Positions 38,804-48,237 of a DNA stretch of 64,000 nucleotides are shown here, in pieces. The notes below the pieces were generated by a model. It searched no databases. It had not been told where the DNA came from and saw only the letters and a list, made by a program, of their open reading frames with translations. The DNA is from Staphylococcus pseudintermedius (lineage in GTDB: Bacteria > Bacillota > Bacilli > Staphylococcales > Staphylococcaceae), in the NCBI RefSeq assembly GCF_001792775.2, contig NZ_MLGE02000002.1, positions 1-64,000 on the forward strand. Reading direction: 5' to 3'. The position numbers were made by a program, and so were the translations under genes. Positions within the stretch are counted from its first letter, which is position 1. Every line of letters starts with the position of its first letter.

Positions 38804-39868
38804 ATGAAGAATTTAGTATTGCTAGGCGGCGGTTATGGTAACATGCGCATTATGTCTAAAATTTTACCAGACGCGCTTCCAAATGATTATAATATGACGT
38901 TAATCGACCGGATGCCTTACCATGGGCTTAAAACAGAATTTTATGCATTAGCTGCTGGCTCTAAATCTGATAAAGAGGTACGTGTTAATTTCCCACAACA
39001 TGACAGAACCCACACAGTATACGGAGAAATTACAGATATCGATTTAGACAATCAAATCATTTCTGTAGGTCAAACAAAAGTCGATTACGATGAACTAGTG
39101 ATCGGTCTAGGCTGCGAAGATAAATACCACAATGTCCCAGGTGCTAAAGAATATACGTACAGCATCCAAACTTTACATGACGCTCGTAAAACTTACCACG
39201 ACATTTCTGATCTTCCTACCAATGCAACTGTCGGTATTGTCGGTGCTGGTTTAAGTGGTATCGAACTCGCGAGTGCATTACGCGAAAGTCGTAGCGATTT
39301 GAAAATCTACTTATACGATCGCGGTGAGCGTATTTTAAATCAATTCCCTGAAAAATTAAGTAATTATGTTAAAAAATGGTTCGATCAACACGATGTCACA
39401 GTCGTGCCTAATTCGGATATCGTCAAAGTTGAACCAGGTATACTTTATAATAAAGAAACGAAAAATGAACACGACCTCATCGTCTGGACTGCAGGAATTC
39501 AACCTGTCGAAATCGTGCGAAATCTGCCTGTTGACTTAAGTCGTAGTAATCGCGTGATGGTGAACCAATATCACCAAATCCCAACGTATCCTAATGTATA
39601 TGTTGTTGGAGACTGTGCGAACTTGCCACATGCCCCGAGCGCACAACTCGCTGAAGAACAAGCTGACCAAATCGCGATGGTGTTAACGACATTGTGGAAA
39701 GGGAAAAATTTACCTGAAAAAATGCCTGAAATTAAGATTCAAGGTTTTCTAGGTTCTTTAGGTGAAAAGAAAGGTTTTGCTTATTTGATGGATACAACGG
39801 TAACTGGACGTTTAGCTTCCATCTTGAAATCAGGCGTACTTTGGTTGTATAAATATCATAACGGATAG
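38804..39868 (+). CDS. NADH dehydrogenase-like flavoprotein (second NDH-2 paralogue)
   Basis: A 354-residue FAD/NAD-binding oxidoreductase of the NDH-2 family, shorter than ndh. The N-terminal FAD motif is LLGGGYGNMRI (residues 4-14), the NAD motif GIVGAGLSGIELASAL near residue 145, and VYVVGDCANL near residue 265. It corresponds to the second NDH-2 (NdhF) of S. aureus as I recall. It is divergent from the UPF0349-sufA genes. AGAGGGG precedes the ATG. Membrane association through its C-terminus is likely, by analogy. Confidence 0.9.
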   Translation: MKNLVLLGGGYGNMRIMSKILPDALPNDYNMTLIDRMPYHGLKTEFYALAAGSKSDKEVRVNFPQHDRTHTVYGEITDIDLDNQIISVGQTKVDYDELVIGLGCEDKYHNVPGAKEYTYSIQTLHDARKTYHDISDLPTNATVGIVGAGLSGIELASALRESRSDLKIYLYDRGERILNQFPEKLSNYVKKWFDQHDVTVVPNSDIVKVEPGILYNKETKNEHDLIVWTAGIQPVEIVRNLPVDLSRSNRVMVNQYHQIPTYPNVYVVGDCANLPHAPSAQLAEEQADQIAMVLTTLWKGKNLPEKMPEIKIQGFLGSLGEKKGFAYLMDTTVTGRLASILKSGVLWLYKYHNG

Positions 39869-39907
39869 AAATTGAACTTTTACTGTTCATTTAAACGCTA
39901 ATTTTAT

Positions 39908-39972
39908 AAATGCCAAAACGAGCTTACGTTCCTATAGGCTCATCCTCGGAATGCGTGCCCATTTTGGCATTT
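39908..39972 (+). terminator. Long terminator behind the second NADH dehydrogenase gene
   Basis: AAATGCCAAAA and TTTTGGCATTT form the outer stem, followed by TTATA. The interior of about 40 bases contains a further partial stem, and its ttcctataggctcatcc block resembles a part of the dispersed repeat family. Confidence 0.75.
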
Positions 39973-40020
39973 TTATATTAGAGGTGCTACAATCACGCCC
40001 TAATGTTACGGAAATCAACT

Positions 40021-40165
40021 CAAAAGTGCATCAAATAAAATCTGATATCAAATAAAGTGAAACTGAGAACAAGTTTATGAAATCAAAAAACAATAGCATC
40101 AATTTTTTCTATCCCATTTACCCTCATTTTCCGACTGCTTTAAAATCATTAATGAATCATGAAAC
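40021..40165 (+). repeat. Dispersed intergenic repeat, copy R7
   Basis: From caaataaagtgaaactgaga to ttaaaatcattaatgaat this copies the right end of R4 (41330-41440): aaacaatagcatcaatttttc, then the ctgctttaaaatcattaatg block. The ORF over 40077-40286 is a by-product. The stretch 39869-40228 holds this, the terminator and nothing else I can identify. Confidence 0.65.
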
Positions 40166-40228
40166 TTACGAAAGAATTAAGGCTAAAAACCTTCTATGCC
40201 CTAACCCCGCTATTGTTCTCTACTTCTC

Positions 40229-40558
40229 CTATTCTGCGGATACATCAAAGTTGCGTTCAATAAAACGTTTAATTGGTTTCAATTGAATATAACCATCTGC
40301 CACATATTCATCGTTCATCGTCACTAATGGGTAAAACAATTCATCTTCTTGAATTTGTTCAATAAACTGTATATCATGATCTGACAAATTATCTTGTGCC
40401 CCCATAATATCAATATATGTGTATTCAAAATCGATGTTTGGATATTTTCGTGGTAATAATGTTTTCAACCAATCATACGTGTTTTCCGAACTTGGTGCAT
40501 TCACGCAACTTGCACAAACGACTTCTGCACCATACACAACGACACTTACTTTTTTCAT
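40229..40558 (-). CDS. YuzD family (DUF1462) thioredoxin-like protein
   Basis: A 109-residue cytosolic protein of the YuzD family. The CASC motif (VVCASCVNAPSS, about residues 15-18) lies at the position of a thioredoxin-fold redox centre. Function is unknown. It is divergent from nfu and lies among Fe-S genes, which suggests a part in thiol or cluster chemistry. I start at ATG 40558, six bases behind AGGGGGAT; the ATG at 40564 touches that site. Confidence 0.85.
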   Translation of the reverse strand: MKKVSVVVYGAEVVCASCVNAPSSENTYDWLKTLLPRKYPNIDFEYTYIDIMGAQDNLSDHDIQFIEQIQEDELFYPLVTMNDEYVADGYIQLKPIKRFIERNFDVSAE

Positions 40559-40661
40559 AGCCATCCCCCTAATTGATTCGATAGATTTTTTGTACTGATT
40601 CTATTATAATAAAAAGATAAGGATAAAATGAACCATTTAAATTTGAAAGGAGGCATTACGC

Positions 40662-40904
40662 ATGCCAACTGAAAATGCTACAATGTACGACCAAGTTGCA
40701 GAAGTCATTGAGAAATTACGCCCGTTCTTATTACGTGACGGTGGCGACTGTGAACTTGTCGACGTGGAAGATGGTATTGTAAAACTTCAATTACTCGGTG
40801 CTTGTGGCACATGCCCAAGTAGTACAATTACTTTAAAAGCTGGGATTGAACGTGCATTAGTAGAAGAAGTACCAGGTGTTGTCGAGGTCGAACAAGTATT
40901 CTAA
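40662..40904 (+). CDS. nfu: NifU-domain Fe-S carrier Nfu
   Basis: An 80-residue protein made only of the NifU C-terminal domain. The cluster-binding CxxC is [16 protein letters not shown] (about residues 46-61). It binds a [4Fe-4S] cluster and delivers it to enzymes such as aconitase; with SufA it is one of two carriers in S. aureus. AAAGGAGG precedes the ATG. Its transcript probably runs into repeat R4 and ends at the terminator at 41441. Confidence 0.94.
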   Translation: MPTENATMYDQVAEVIEKLRPFLLRDGGDCELVDVEDGIVKLQLLGACGTCPSSTITLKAGIERALVEEVPGVVEVEQVF

Positions 40905-40943
40905 CAACATGTTTAATTCAATGTCGTATTTCATATGAGAAAA

Positions 40944-41440
40944 AAAGAAGATGAGACACAAAAAAATTTTTGATGCTATTGGTGCAGCATTCTGGTTTAA
41001 CTCGCCCTCATATCCTACCATTTGTGTTTATGATTGCACTCATGGCTACGCGTTCCCAGGGACTGAACCTTCAACTCAATTCGACTTGATTATAATGTAA
41101 ACAAGATAGATACCGAATTGGATTTTGAGAGTAGTAAAGAAAGCGTTTGTGTCACAAAGATGTCGTCGTATTGCCCCGCAAGGCTGACTAGACTTCTCAA
41201 AAGCATGCGCATTGAGAAGTCAGACAGCTACTGCGTTAAACGGTAACCACTTTTAATGTAAAAAAGTGACAGTTAGCAGTATGTAGTCAATTCCTCACGA
41301 GTTTCAGCTTTCTAGGCAATCTTACATTAAATAAAGTAAAACTAAGAGCAAGTTTATATAATCCAGAAAAACAATAGCATCAATTTTTCATCCAATTCAT
41401 CCTCTTTTTTCTGCTGTTTTATAATCTTTAATGAATAGAT
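40944..41440 (+). repeat. Dispersed intergenic repeat, long copy R4
   Basis: About 500 bases between nfu and the hydroxyacid dehydrogenase gene. The left end (aagaagatgagacacaaaaa...gatgctattg) recurs in inverse form at the right end (caatagcatcaatttttc... catcctctt). Inside are the GACTTCTCAA / TTGAGAAGTC hairpin (41191-41221) and the core gtgtcacaaagatgtcgtcg (41150-41169), the inverse of the core in R3 and R6. It has the look of a non-autonomous element with inverse ends, but no target duplication is clear. Confidence 0.75.
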
Positions 41441-41477
41441 AAAGGCTGGGAAAAGACAATAATCCCAGCTCTTTTTT
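41441..41477. terminator. Terminator between nfu/R4 and the hydroxyacid dehydrogenase gene
   Basis: GGCTGGGA and TCCCAGCT form a stem around an aaagacaataa loop. The T run (CTTTTTT) is better on the plus strand, so it suits the nfu side, but it can also end the convergent gene that stops at 41489. Confidence 0.75.
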
Positions 41478-41488
41478 ATGTTGAAATG

Positions 41489-42454
41489 CTAACCCATTTT
41501 AACTTGATTGCGCGGTTTTTGACCTTCTAAAACGTCCTTAATATTTAATAAACACGTTTGGATCATTTGGTCACGTGTGAGTACAGTCGCACTACCGATA
41601 TGTGGTGTTACAATGACGTTCGGATACTGCAGTAACGGATGATCTGTACGAATTGGTTCATCGCGCACGACATCTAAACCACAGCCGGCAATTTCTCCTG
41701 TTTCAATCGCTTCAACGAGATCTTCTTCAACAACTAAATCCCCACGACCGATATTAATGAAAATCGCATCCTTACGCATATTCTTGAATACTTCTTTATT
41801 GAATTTATTTTGCGTGTCAGGTGTAGACGGTGCCGTACAAATGACAAAATCACTTTCTTTAATCAATTTATCAAATGATGTGTAAAACGCACCTAATTCT
41901 TGTTCGGCTTGAATATTTCGCGAACGGTTGTGATACAAAATGTCAGCGTGGAATCCTTTTAAACGACGCGCAAAGGCACGACCGATCTCACCCATTCCAT
42001 AAATACCAACTTTAGATTGATAAATATCTTTACCGGCTAACAAATAAGGGCCCCAGCTTTCCCATTTGCCATCTTGAACATATTTTTCTGCTTCTACGAT
42101 ACGTCGGGACGTTGCCATCATAAGCGCAAAGCCTAATTCAGCTGTTGTCTCAGTTAGCACATGTGGTGTGTTTGAAATCTCGACTTCATGTTGCGCTGCT
42201 GCTTGTAAATCAATATTGTCAAAACCTACAGCCATATTTGCGACAATTTTCAAATTCGGCGCCGCTTCAAATAAAGTGGCATCGATTTTTTCACTTAACG
42301 TGACAAGTATCGCTGTTTTATCTTGGACTGCTGCTATAAATTTCTCACGTGGCATAGGTGTCAATTCATGATCCCACATTTCAACTTCACCTAAAGTTTC
42401 AAGTCGTTCTACAAATTTCTGTGGAATACGTCGCGTTACTAAAATTTTTTCCAT
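41489..42454 (-). CDS. D-isomer specific 2-hydroxyacid dehydrogenase
   Basis: A 321-residue NAD(P)-dependent enzyme of the D-2-hydroxyacid dehydrogenase family, closest to glyoxylate/hydroxypyruvate reductase or D-3-phosphoglycerate dehydrogenase types without an ACT domain. The dinucleotide motif GIYGMGEIGRAFARRLKG lies near residue 150; the catalytic triad is suggested by the NIGRGDLVVEEDL (Arg), RDEPIRTDHPLL (Glu) and TPHIGSATVLTR (His) blocks. The true substrate cannot be read from sequence. It follows the HAD phosphatase gene with a six-base gap. Confidence 0.9.
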   Translation of the reverse strand: MEKILVTRRIPQKFVERLETLGEVEMWDHELTPMPREKFIAAVQDKTAILVTLSEKIDATLFEAAPNLKIVANMAVGFDNIDLQAAAQHEVEISNTPHVLTETTAELGFALMMATSRRIVEAEKYVQDGKWESWGPYLLAGKDIYQSKVGIYGMGEIGRAFARRLKGFHADILYHNRSRNIQAEQELGAFYTSFDKLIKESDFVICTAPSTPDTQNKFNKEVFKNMRKDAIFINIGRGDLVVEEDLVEAIETGEIAGCGLDVVRDEPIRTDHPLLQYPNVIVTPHIGSATVLTRDQMIQTCLLNIKDVLEGQKPRNQVKMG

Positions 42455-42460
42455 CTCTCA

Positions 42461-43246
42461 TCACTCGCCTTTGATTAATTGTTCACGTAACTCATTCAAA
42501 TCTTTCACACTATAAGTCGGCGGTACGTCACGTTGCATGACTTCTTCTTTCGACGTTACACCTGTTTGAACATGAATCGTATCGATGCCGAAGTTAATTC
42601 CTGCCATAATATCCGTGTCGTATAAATCACCAATCATCGCCACTTCATCTTTGTTCAGTTGTAGCACTTCTAACGATTTTTCCATGATAGGTGTTTCAGG
42701 TTTACCAATAAAAATCGGCTGTTGTTTAGATGATACCGTTACAACGCTTGTCAAAGAACCGTTGCCTGGTAAAAAGCCTTGTTCTTTAGGAATCGATGGG
42801 TCCGGATTGGTAGAAATAAATGTCGCACCGTTTTGAACGGCTAACGTTGCTGTCGTTAGTTTTTCATAAGTAATCGCTTCGTCCAAACCTACAACGACGT
42901 AATCGACATTGATGTCATTTTCAAGTTGTAAGCCCGCCTCTTCTAATGCTGTCGCTAATCCAGAGCCCCCAATCATAAAAACTGTGGCACCTGGTTTTTC
43001 ACCATGGATATAATCTGCTGTTGCCATTGCTGACGTAATGACTTCTTGTGGCTTTGCGTCAATGGCCATCGTCGTTAGTTTTTCCACTACATCGACTGGT
43101 GCTTTCGTTGAGTTATTCGTCACATATAAATGTGGAATTTGATTTTCATTTAAGTAATCAATAAATTCAGATGCACCTTCAATTTTTTGATTACCTTTAT
43201 ACATCGTTCCATCCAAGTCGATTAAATAGCCTTTGTATGCTTTCAT
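42461..43246 (-). CDS. HAD-type phosphatase (NagD/YutF family)
   Basis: A 261-residue cytosolic phosphatase of HAD class IIA. Motif I is DLDGTMYKG (residues 10-18), with the nucleophile D10 and D12; motif II is VTNNSTK near residue 43; the motif III lysine is in [10 protein letters not shown]; motif IV is [13 protein letters not shown] near residue 206. The type is TIGR01457-like; sugar phosphates or nucleotides are plausible substrates. It lies between the HepT-like gene and the hydroxyacid dehydrogenase gene in a tight run of three genes. Confidence 0.92.
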   Translation of the reverse strand: MKAYKGYLIDLDGTMYKGNQKIEGASEFIDYLNENQIPHLYVTNNSTKAPVDVVEKLTTMAIDAKPQEVITSAMATADYIHGEKPGATVFMIGGSGLATALEEAGLQLENDINVDYVVVGLDEAITYEKLTTATLAVQNGATFISTNPDPSIPKEQGFLPGNGSLTSVVTVSSKQQPIFIGKPETPIMEKSLEVLQLNKDEVAMIGDLYDTDIMAGINFGIDTIHVQTGVTSKEEVMQRDVPPTYSVKDLNELREQLIKGE

Positions 43247-43249
43247 TGC

Positions 43250-43681
43250 TTATTGCGCTCCTTTTCCAAATGCTGTTACAGGGACATTTTCATTTTCTAA
43301 AAACTGTAAAACTTCTTCAATAAACTGCTCATAAAATGGGACTGTTTGATCAAATAATGGGATTAACTGCGCTATATCTAATGTATCGTAATAGTGCACG
43401 AACTGACGGCGCACATCTATCGTTTCGTGTAAAGCGTGTTGGGTCTCTTTAGAAATGGCACCCTCAAGCTCTAAAATATCAATGACGTCTTTATAATTGC
43501 CTGGGTCTCTCAAAATGAAGGCATCGATAATCATGTTGCCGATATCGACTGAGGACTCAATCAACATTTGTGCGACACGTTCAAATGCGTAATGATTTGA
43601 TTTTACCGTCTCATAATCTTCAGTGAGTTGTTTTAAATATTTTAATTTCGTTTCTAATTGTGTTTTATCAACAAAATACAC
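43250..43681 (-). CDS. DUF86 (HepT-like, YutE) protein
   Basis: A 143-residue helical protein of the DUF86/HepT family. The HepT-type motif RxxxxH is visible as RRQFVHYY near residue 108, but no MNT-type nucleotidyltransferase gene lies beside it, so it is probably not half of a toxin-antitoxin pair. The chromosomal YutE group is conserved in Bacillales with unknown function. I start at the GTG at 43681 because AGGGGTGA lies seven bases upstream; the ATG at 43726 lacks a Shine-Dalgarno. Confidence 0.82.
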   Translation of the reverse strand: MYFVDKTQLETKLKYLKQLTEDYETVKSNHYAFERVAQMLIESSVDIGNMIIDAFILRDPGNYKDVIDILELEGAISKETQHALHETIDVRRQFVHYYDTLDIAQLIPLFDQTVPFYEQFIEEVLQFLENENVPVTAFGKGAQ

Positions 43682-43781
43682 TTTATGGTCACCCCTATTC
43701 CCCTCTATCATATCATAATTTTGCATGCAACTTCATTTATCGCTATACTTGCCTTAACATGATTTTAAAGGAGTTACACAC

Positions 43782-44048
43782 ATGATAGATATGTTTTTAT
43801 ATGATGATATGGAACCTTCTCAAATTCGTTTTGTTGGCTTTGTTGGTGAGCATAGCCGTTATGATTTGGTGTTGATTCAAACGGATCGTCATTATGGTAA
43901 GACGTTAGTGTTAAATACGCAGACGAATAAGTTTGGGATTATTGGGACGGATGATTTAGAGGAAGAAGGTTATATTGCTTATATTTTGGGCGTGAGTGAA
44001 GAAGAGGGCGATGAGATTAGGGCTTATTTGCATGAAGTGATTCAGTAG
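43782..44048 (+). CDS. DUF3055 family protein
   Basis: An 88-residue soluble protein, probably the DUF3055 family, well conserved in staphylococci with unknown function. Blocks such as FVGFVGEHSRYDLVLIQTDR (residues 19-38) and GKTLVLNTQTNKFGIIGTDD are characteristic. AAAGGAG precedes the ATG at 43782. It is divergent from the DUF86-HAD-dehydrogenase run and stands alone. No catalytic motif or membrane segment is seen. Confidence 0.8.
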   Translation: MIDMFLYDDMEPSQIRFVGFVGEHSRYDLVLIQTDRHYGKTLVLNTQTNKFGIIGTDDLEEEGYIAYILGVSEEEGDEIRAYLHEVIQ

Positions 44049-44069
44049 TGGTAATTTTAAATCTTTGTT

Positions 44070-44330
44070 GTACATAGGTTATTTTTTGTTCGTTCGATTG
44101 CCGAACAGTGCTACGCTTTCCTAGGCGCTATCCCTTCAACGCAATTCAACTTGATTAAAGTGTATATTGGGATGTACCGAAATGGATTTGGGGAGCAGGA
44201 CATAAATTTCATGTACAACAAAGATTTCGTCATACTGCCCCCGCAAGCTTGGCTAGGCTTCTCAAAAGTGCAAACCTTGAGCAATCAGACATCTACTGCG
44301 TTGAACACTAGCCACATTTAAAGTTAAATG
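44070..44330 (+). repeat. Dispersed intergenic repeat, copy R5
   Basis: Lies in the 627-base gap between the convergent DUF3055 and yutD genes. It has tacgctttcctaggcgctat, then cttcaacgcaattcaacttg as in R4, then the inverse hairpin core caaagatttcgtcatactgc (44218-44237) between GGGGAGCAG and CTGCCCCC-type arms, then ggcttctcaaaagtgc. The rest of the gap (44331-44600) shows no gene I can support. Confidence 0.7.
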
Positions 44331-44600
44331 ACGTTATTGTTTTTTTACATCATCCCTCGGGATCTTTGCACGGTTTTTAACTATTATGGCGCAGGACATC
44401 TAATGTTACAGGTTTCTACAATTACTTTTCTTCTTCATGCCATTTTTCACCAATATTCTCACTTCATCATTTCAATCATTTTCTGTAGAGAGACTGGATC
44501 AAGATTTCCGCGTCATCAAACGTCTTGCAATGCTTATTTTTTTAGCGCTTTCCTCTGTTTCCTTCTTAACTGATCACAGTCAATACTTAATATCCCAAAT

Positions 44601-44657
44601 AAAAAAACAGCACGCACACGATGAAGTTCACTATACTTCACTATGCACATGCTGCTC
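44601..44657 (-). terminator. Terminator of yutD
   Basis: On the minus strand AGCAGCATGTGCATAGTGAAG and CTTCATCGTGTGCGTGCTGT pair over about 20 bases with a few mismatches and are followed by TTTTTTTA. It starts about 20 bases behind the stop at 44676. Confidence 0.85.
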
Positions 44658-44675
44658 ATATATCATTCGAATGAT

Positions 44676-45041
44676 TTAATCTTGTATTGTCGGTTGTATT
44701 TTGACATCCTTCAATTTATCTATTGCATCAATAGGCGCATCATGTCCTAATTGTTGTTCGACTTCTGCTTTTGAAAGTCGACGTACGACAAAGTAGGCAC
44801 ATCCAAAATTACAATATTCATAGAGATAATCTTGTATCGTTGAAAAGCGTTTGTTAAAATCTGCTTTTTTATAGGAATCATGATAGAAGCCCTTTAATCT
44901 CAATTGATCGTAACCATAGTCCCCAACGACAAAGTCATATTTATCTAGAATTTCAGAATATCTCGCAATAAAATCATCTTCATTGAACCCATCTTTATAT
45001 GACGTTAATAATTCAAAATAATGGTTTCCTACTTTAATCAT
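44676..45041 (-). CDS. YutD family (DUF1027) protein
   Basis: A 121-residue soluble protein of the YutD/DUF1027 family, conserved in Firmicutes and usually beside lipA or yut genes, as here. YDFVVGDYGYDQLRLKGFY (residues 35-53) and CNFGCAYFVVRR (with the CxxxC pair near residue 92) are the conserved blocks. Function is unknown. The gene lies 18 bases behind lipA and ends at a strong terminator, so it is the last gene of the lipA unit. Confidence 0.88.
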   Translation of the reverse strand: MIKVGNHYFELLTSYKDGFNEDDFIARYSEILDKYDFVVGDYGYDQLRLKGFYHDSYKKADFNKRFSTIQDYLYEYCNFGCAYFVVRRLSKAEVEQQLGHDAPIDAIDKLKDVKIQPTIQD

Positions 45042-45059
45042 ACGTTCATCACCTGGTTC

Positions 45060-45977
45060 TTATAATTTAAGTTGTTCTTCACCAAGTCGATGTTTCGCTT
45101 TAGCTGCTTCATTTACTTGTTCATCTGCATGGTAAGAACTACGCACTAATGGACCCGCTTGACAATGTTTGAAGCCTTTTTCCATCGCAACTTTACGCAA
45201 TTTACCAAATTCTAATGGTGTGTAGTATTTTTGTACTTTTAAATGTTTACGAGAAGGTTGTAAATATTGACCGATTGTTAAAATGTCTACACCGTTCGCA
45301 CGTAAATCATCCATCGTTTCGTGAAGTTCTTCAATTGTTTCACCTAATCCCACCATAATACTTGATTTTGTTGGGATGTCTGGTTGCAACTCTTTAGAAC
45401 GACGTAAAAATTCTAATGTACGATCGTAAGTGGCACGTGCACGCACTCTTGGTGTTAAACGACGTACTGTTTCGATATTGTGGTTTAAAATGTCCGGACG
45501 TGCAGCCATTAATGTTTCTAACGCTTCATAGTCGCCACCCATGTCAGAAGGTAAAATTTCAATTGTTGTGAATGGGTTAAGCTCGCGAACTTTGCGTACT
45601 GTTTCAGCGTATACATTTGAACCGGCATCTTTCAAGTCGTCACGCGCTACTGCAGTGATAACGACGTGTTTCAAGTTCATTTGTTTCACTGAATCAGCGA
45701 CACGTTCTGGCTCACCTAAGTCCAACTCATTCGGTAAACCTGTTTTAACTGCACAGAAACGACATGCACGTGTACAAACATCACCCAAGATCATAAATGT
45801 AGCCGTACGACGCTCACCCCAGCACTCATGGATGTTTGGACATTTTGCTTCCTCACATACAGTATGTAGTCCTTTTTCGCGCATCATTTTCTTTAAGCCT
45901 GTGTAGTTCTCGTTTGTGTTTAACTTTATTTTAAGCCAATCTGGTTTGCGTAAAATTTCTTCATTTTTTGTAGCCAT
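45060..45977 (-). CDS. lipA: Lipoyl synthase
   Basis: A 305-residue radical-SAM enzyme that inserts two sulfurs into octanoyl groups to make lipoate. The radical SAM motif is CTRACRFC (about residues 72-79), and the second, sacrificed cluster is held by [12 protein letters not shown] (about residues 46-57). The C-terminal RSSYHA motif gives the serine ligand. I start at ATG 45977 ([14 protein letters not shown]), which matches S. aureus LipA; GGGAGG lies 11 bases away. The frame extends upstream to 46061 without protein-like sequence. It depends on Fe-S supply from Suf, SufA and Nfu. Confidence 0.96.
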   Translation of the reverse strand: MATKNEEILRKPDWLKIKLNTNENYTGLKKMMREKGLHTVCEEAKCPNIHECWGERRTATFMILGDVCTRACRFCAVKTGLPNELDLGEPERVADSVKQMNLKHVVITAVARDDLKDAGSNVYAETVRKVRELNPFTTIEILPSDMGGDYEALETLMAARPDILNHNIETVRRLTPRVRARATYDRTLEFLRRSKELQPDIPTKSSIMVGLGETIEELHETMDDLRANGVDILTIGQYLQPSRKHLKVQKYYTPLEFGKLRKVAMEKGFKHCQAGPLVRSSYHADEQVNEAAKAKHRLGEEQLKL

Positions 45978-46062
45978 AACAGCGGAAAACCTCCCATAAT
46001 TTATAGGTCTTACTCTATTATAACGAACTTTACAAGAAATTAAAATCTCCTGTTCATGCAAA

Positions 46063-47382
46063 TTAAACCGTTAACAACTTTTCTTTAAATATGTCTCTCA
46101 AAAACTCAGGCATTAAGTATTGGATGTGACCGCCTTTTAAAGTTGGAAAATAGCGTCCAAACGTGTACATATCCACCGTCCCTAAAATATAAGTCGCCTC
46201 ATCATCAATCTCTTTGCCATTCACAAAGTAGCGTTCACTCGATTCAATGTAGCCCGCATCATATAAAATATAACCGCCAAAGATGTCCCCACGAAAGCCT
46301 AGACCTTGCGCGTAATCGTACATATATTCTTGAGCACGGGCTTTCAATAGCACTTCTTTCAATTCAGCCCCTGTTAAACGAATACGTACGACATTGATTG
46401 GATGGGGCAACATTTGATGGATATCATATTCGGTTAATCGTTGTGCCGTGTAGCCTTTGACAATCAAACCTGCATTAATAATTGTACAGTCTGCTTCGGT
46501 AAATTCGTGCACGCTTTCAGCTAACAAATAACTCGCTTTTGTAATATGATTCATCGCACGTTGCAAAGTGATCGGTGTATCCACGACTGGTGCGTTGAGG
46601 AGTGCTTTCCCTTCCGCTTCAAAGTTTGTCTCAACTTCAGGCAGTTGCTCAAGTGGATGTAACATCGCAGTCTTCTCAATGACTTTACTGTTTTCTATCT
46701 CTAGCGTCACTTCCCCTAAATATTGACCGTACTTTCCTGCTGCCGCCATTAATACACCATTTTGAATTTCACCGTCTTCAAAGTAATGATGGGTATGGGC
46801 ACCAAAGATAACATCAATTTCTGGTAGTGTTTCGCAAAGTTTCTCATCAAAAAAGATACCAACATGACTCAATACAATTAAAACGTCATATTCACCCTTA
46901 TGCGCGGCGATTTCTTGTTGTATCGCATCAAGAGGATCAGTCACCACCCAATCTAGTGCGCGATAAAATGGGGTGAATGGCGCTGTTGCTGCGACATACA
47001 TCACACGCACGCCTTCAATTTGTTCAATATAAGACGTCAAAAAGTTGTGTGGTAATTGACCTGATTCATCTAATACATTCGTACACGTCACTTTAAACTG
47101 TGCCTCATCGTACAATGCATTCAACGCTTCATGTGAAATCGTCATGCCCTCATTGTTTCCGATTGTCGCTACATCACATCCCGCTTCATTCAGGAGTTCT
47201 ATATTGCGTTTCCCTAACGTGCCTTCTGTTACAGGTAAGGATAAATCGACATGATCGCCGATATCGACATAACGAGAAGGATGCGTTAATTGTGCACGTG
47301 CCTTTGTTAAATATGCTGTGATACGTGAATAAGCATGTAAATGACTGTGAATATCATTCGTATGATAAATCGTTAAACGCAT
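46063..47382 (-). CDS. Metallophosphatase / 5'-nucleotidase family protein (YunD-like)
   Basis: A 439-residue two-domain protein. The N-terminal metallophosphoesterase domain has [11 protein letters not shown] (residues 6-16), [25 protein letters not shown] and FGAHTHHYF in order; the C-terminal 5'-nucleotidase domain covers about residues 260-430. There is no signal peptide, so it probably acts in the cytosol, unlike secreted 5'-nucleotidases. It equals YunD of Bacillus. It lies between the TSUP gene and lipA on the same strand. Confidence 0.9.
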   Translation of the reverse strand: MRLTIYHTNDIHSHLHAYSRITAYLTKARAQLTHPSRYVDIGDHVDLSLPVTEGTLGKRNIELLNEAGCDVATIGNNEGMTISHEALNALYDEAQFKVTCTNVLDESGQLPHNFLTSYIEQIEGVRVMYVAATAPFTPFYRALDWVVTDPLDAIQQEIAAHKGEYDVLIVLSHVGIFFDEKLCETLPEIDVIFGAHTHHYFEDGEIQNGVLMAAAGKYGQYLGEVTLEIENSKVIEKTAMLHPLEQLPEVETNFEAEGKALLNAPVVDTPITLQRAMNHITKASYLLAESVHEFTEADCTIINAGLIVKGYTAQRLTEYDIHQMLPHPINVVRIRLTGAELKEVLLKARAQEYMYDYAQGLGFRGDIFGGYILYDAGYIESSERYFVNGKEIDDEATYILGTVDMYTFGRYFPTLKGGHIQYLMPEFLRDIFKEKLLTV

Positions 47383-47398
47383 AATCTCGCCTCACTTT

Positions 47399-48229
47399 TT
47401 AGTTAAAGAATGATTGTAAAATGAGATAAATCCCTAATCCTAGCATGACTAATCGTAAAATTAAAACTACGGTATCGGATTTGACCGTTTTATTTAATCT
47501 CACACCTAATTGTGCGCCGACCCAACTTGAAATGATCAAAATCAAACTGTACCCCCATAACACATGACCTAACATAATATGACCGATGGAACCAGTCACA
47601 CTTGAGAAGAAAATCATCATCATACTTGTCCCTACTGCAATATGGGGTGGGAAACGGAATACAAGCAACATTAATGGTGTCATCAATGCACCACCGCCAA
47701 TGCCAAATAAGCCTGCTGTTAAACCAATAATAAATGACGCAATAATCGCAATAGTTGGAACAACACCATAACGATAATGTTCACCGTGTGCATCTGTAAA
47801 TGACTTCATATAGCGTTCTTGTTGGAAGGCTTTAATCGGTGGTATACGATGACGGACCATTAATAATACAGAGATGAGAATTAGAAACATCCCAAAGTAT
47901 AAATTAAATGAATGTAGCGTTAAATATTGGCTTAAATAAGCACCAATCAACGCCCCTGGAATGATACCAATCGTGAATATGATGCCATTTTTTACATCCA
48001 CTTGCTTTTGTTTTAAATAACCTACCGTTGAGGACAACCCTGTCGCAATTAAAATAATGGATGATGTACCAATTGCAGTTTGCGGTGTAATGCCCCCTAA
48101 AATATTTAACGTGACACCAAAATAAATTAATGTCGGTACAATGATAATGCCACCACCAATTCCAACTAAAGAACCGATAATAGCGGATAAAAATCCTACG
48201 AGAATAAGAATGATAATACTCAACGTCAC
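47399..48229 (-). CDS. TSUP family (TauE/SafE) membrane transporter
   Basis: A 276-residue protein with about eight membrane segments and the internal duplication of the TSUP family: GSLVGIGGGIIIVPTLIYFG (near residue 19) and TAGLFGIGGGALMTPLMLLVF (near residue 171) are the two GIGGG repeats. Members export or import sulfur-containing or organic anions; the substrate here is unknown. Corresponds to YunE. It lies 8 bases behind the DUF72 gene and 16 before yunD, forming a run as in Bacillus. Confidence 0.88.
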   Translation of the reverse strand: MTLSIIILILVGFLSAIIGSLVGIGGGIIIVPTLIYFGVTLNILGGITPQTAIGTSSIILIATGLSSTVGYLKQKQVDVKNGIIFTIGIIPGALIGAYLSQYLTLHSFNLYFGMFLILISVLLMVRHRIPPIKAFQQERYMKSFTDAHGEHYRYGVVPTIAIIASFIIGLTAGLFGIGGGALMTPLMLLVFRFPPHIAVGTSMMMIFFSSVTGSIGHIMLGHVLWGYSLILIISSWVGAQLGVRLNKTVKSDTVVLILRLVMLGLGIYLILQSFFN

Positions 48230-48237
48230 GCCCTCCT

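Noticed and set aside
40077..40286. 69-codon plus-strand ORF
   Set aside because: Lies in repeat R7 and the 3' end of the YuzD gene.
43250..43681. HepT/MntA toxin-antitoxin system
   Set aside because: No nucleotidyltransferase (MNT) gene is adjacent, and the gene sits in a conserved housekeeping run; it fits the YutE group better.
44328..44679. Two overlapping plus-strand ORFs of about 80 codons downstream of repeat R5
   Set aside because: They cross the yutD terminator and lack Shine-Dalgarno sites; hydrophobic composition follows from A/T richness.
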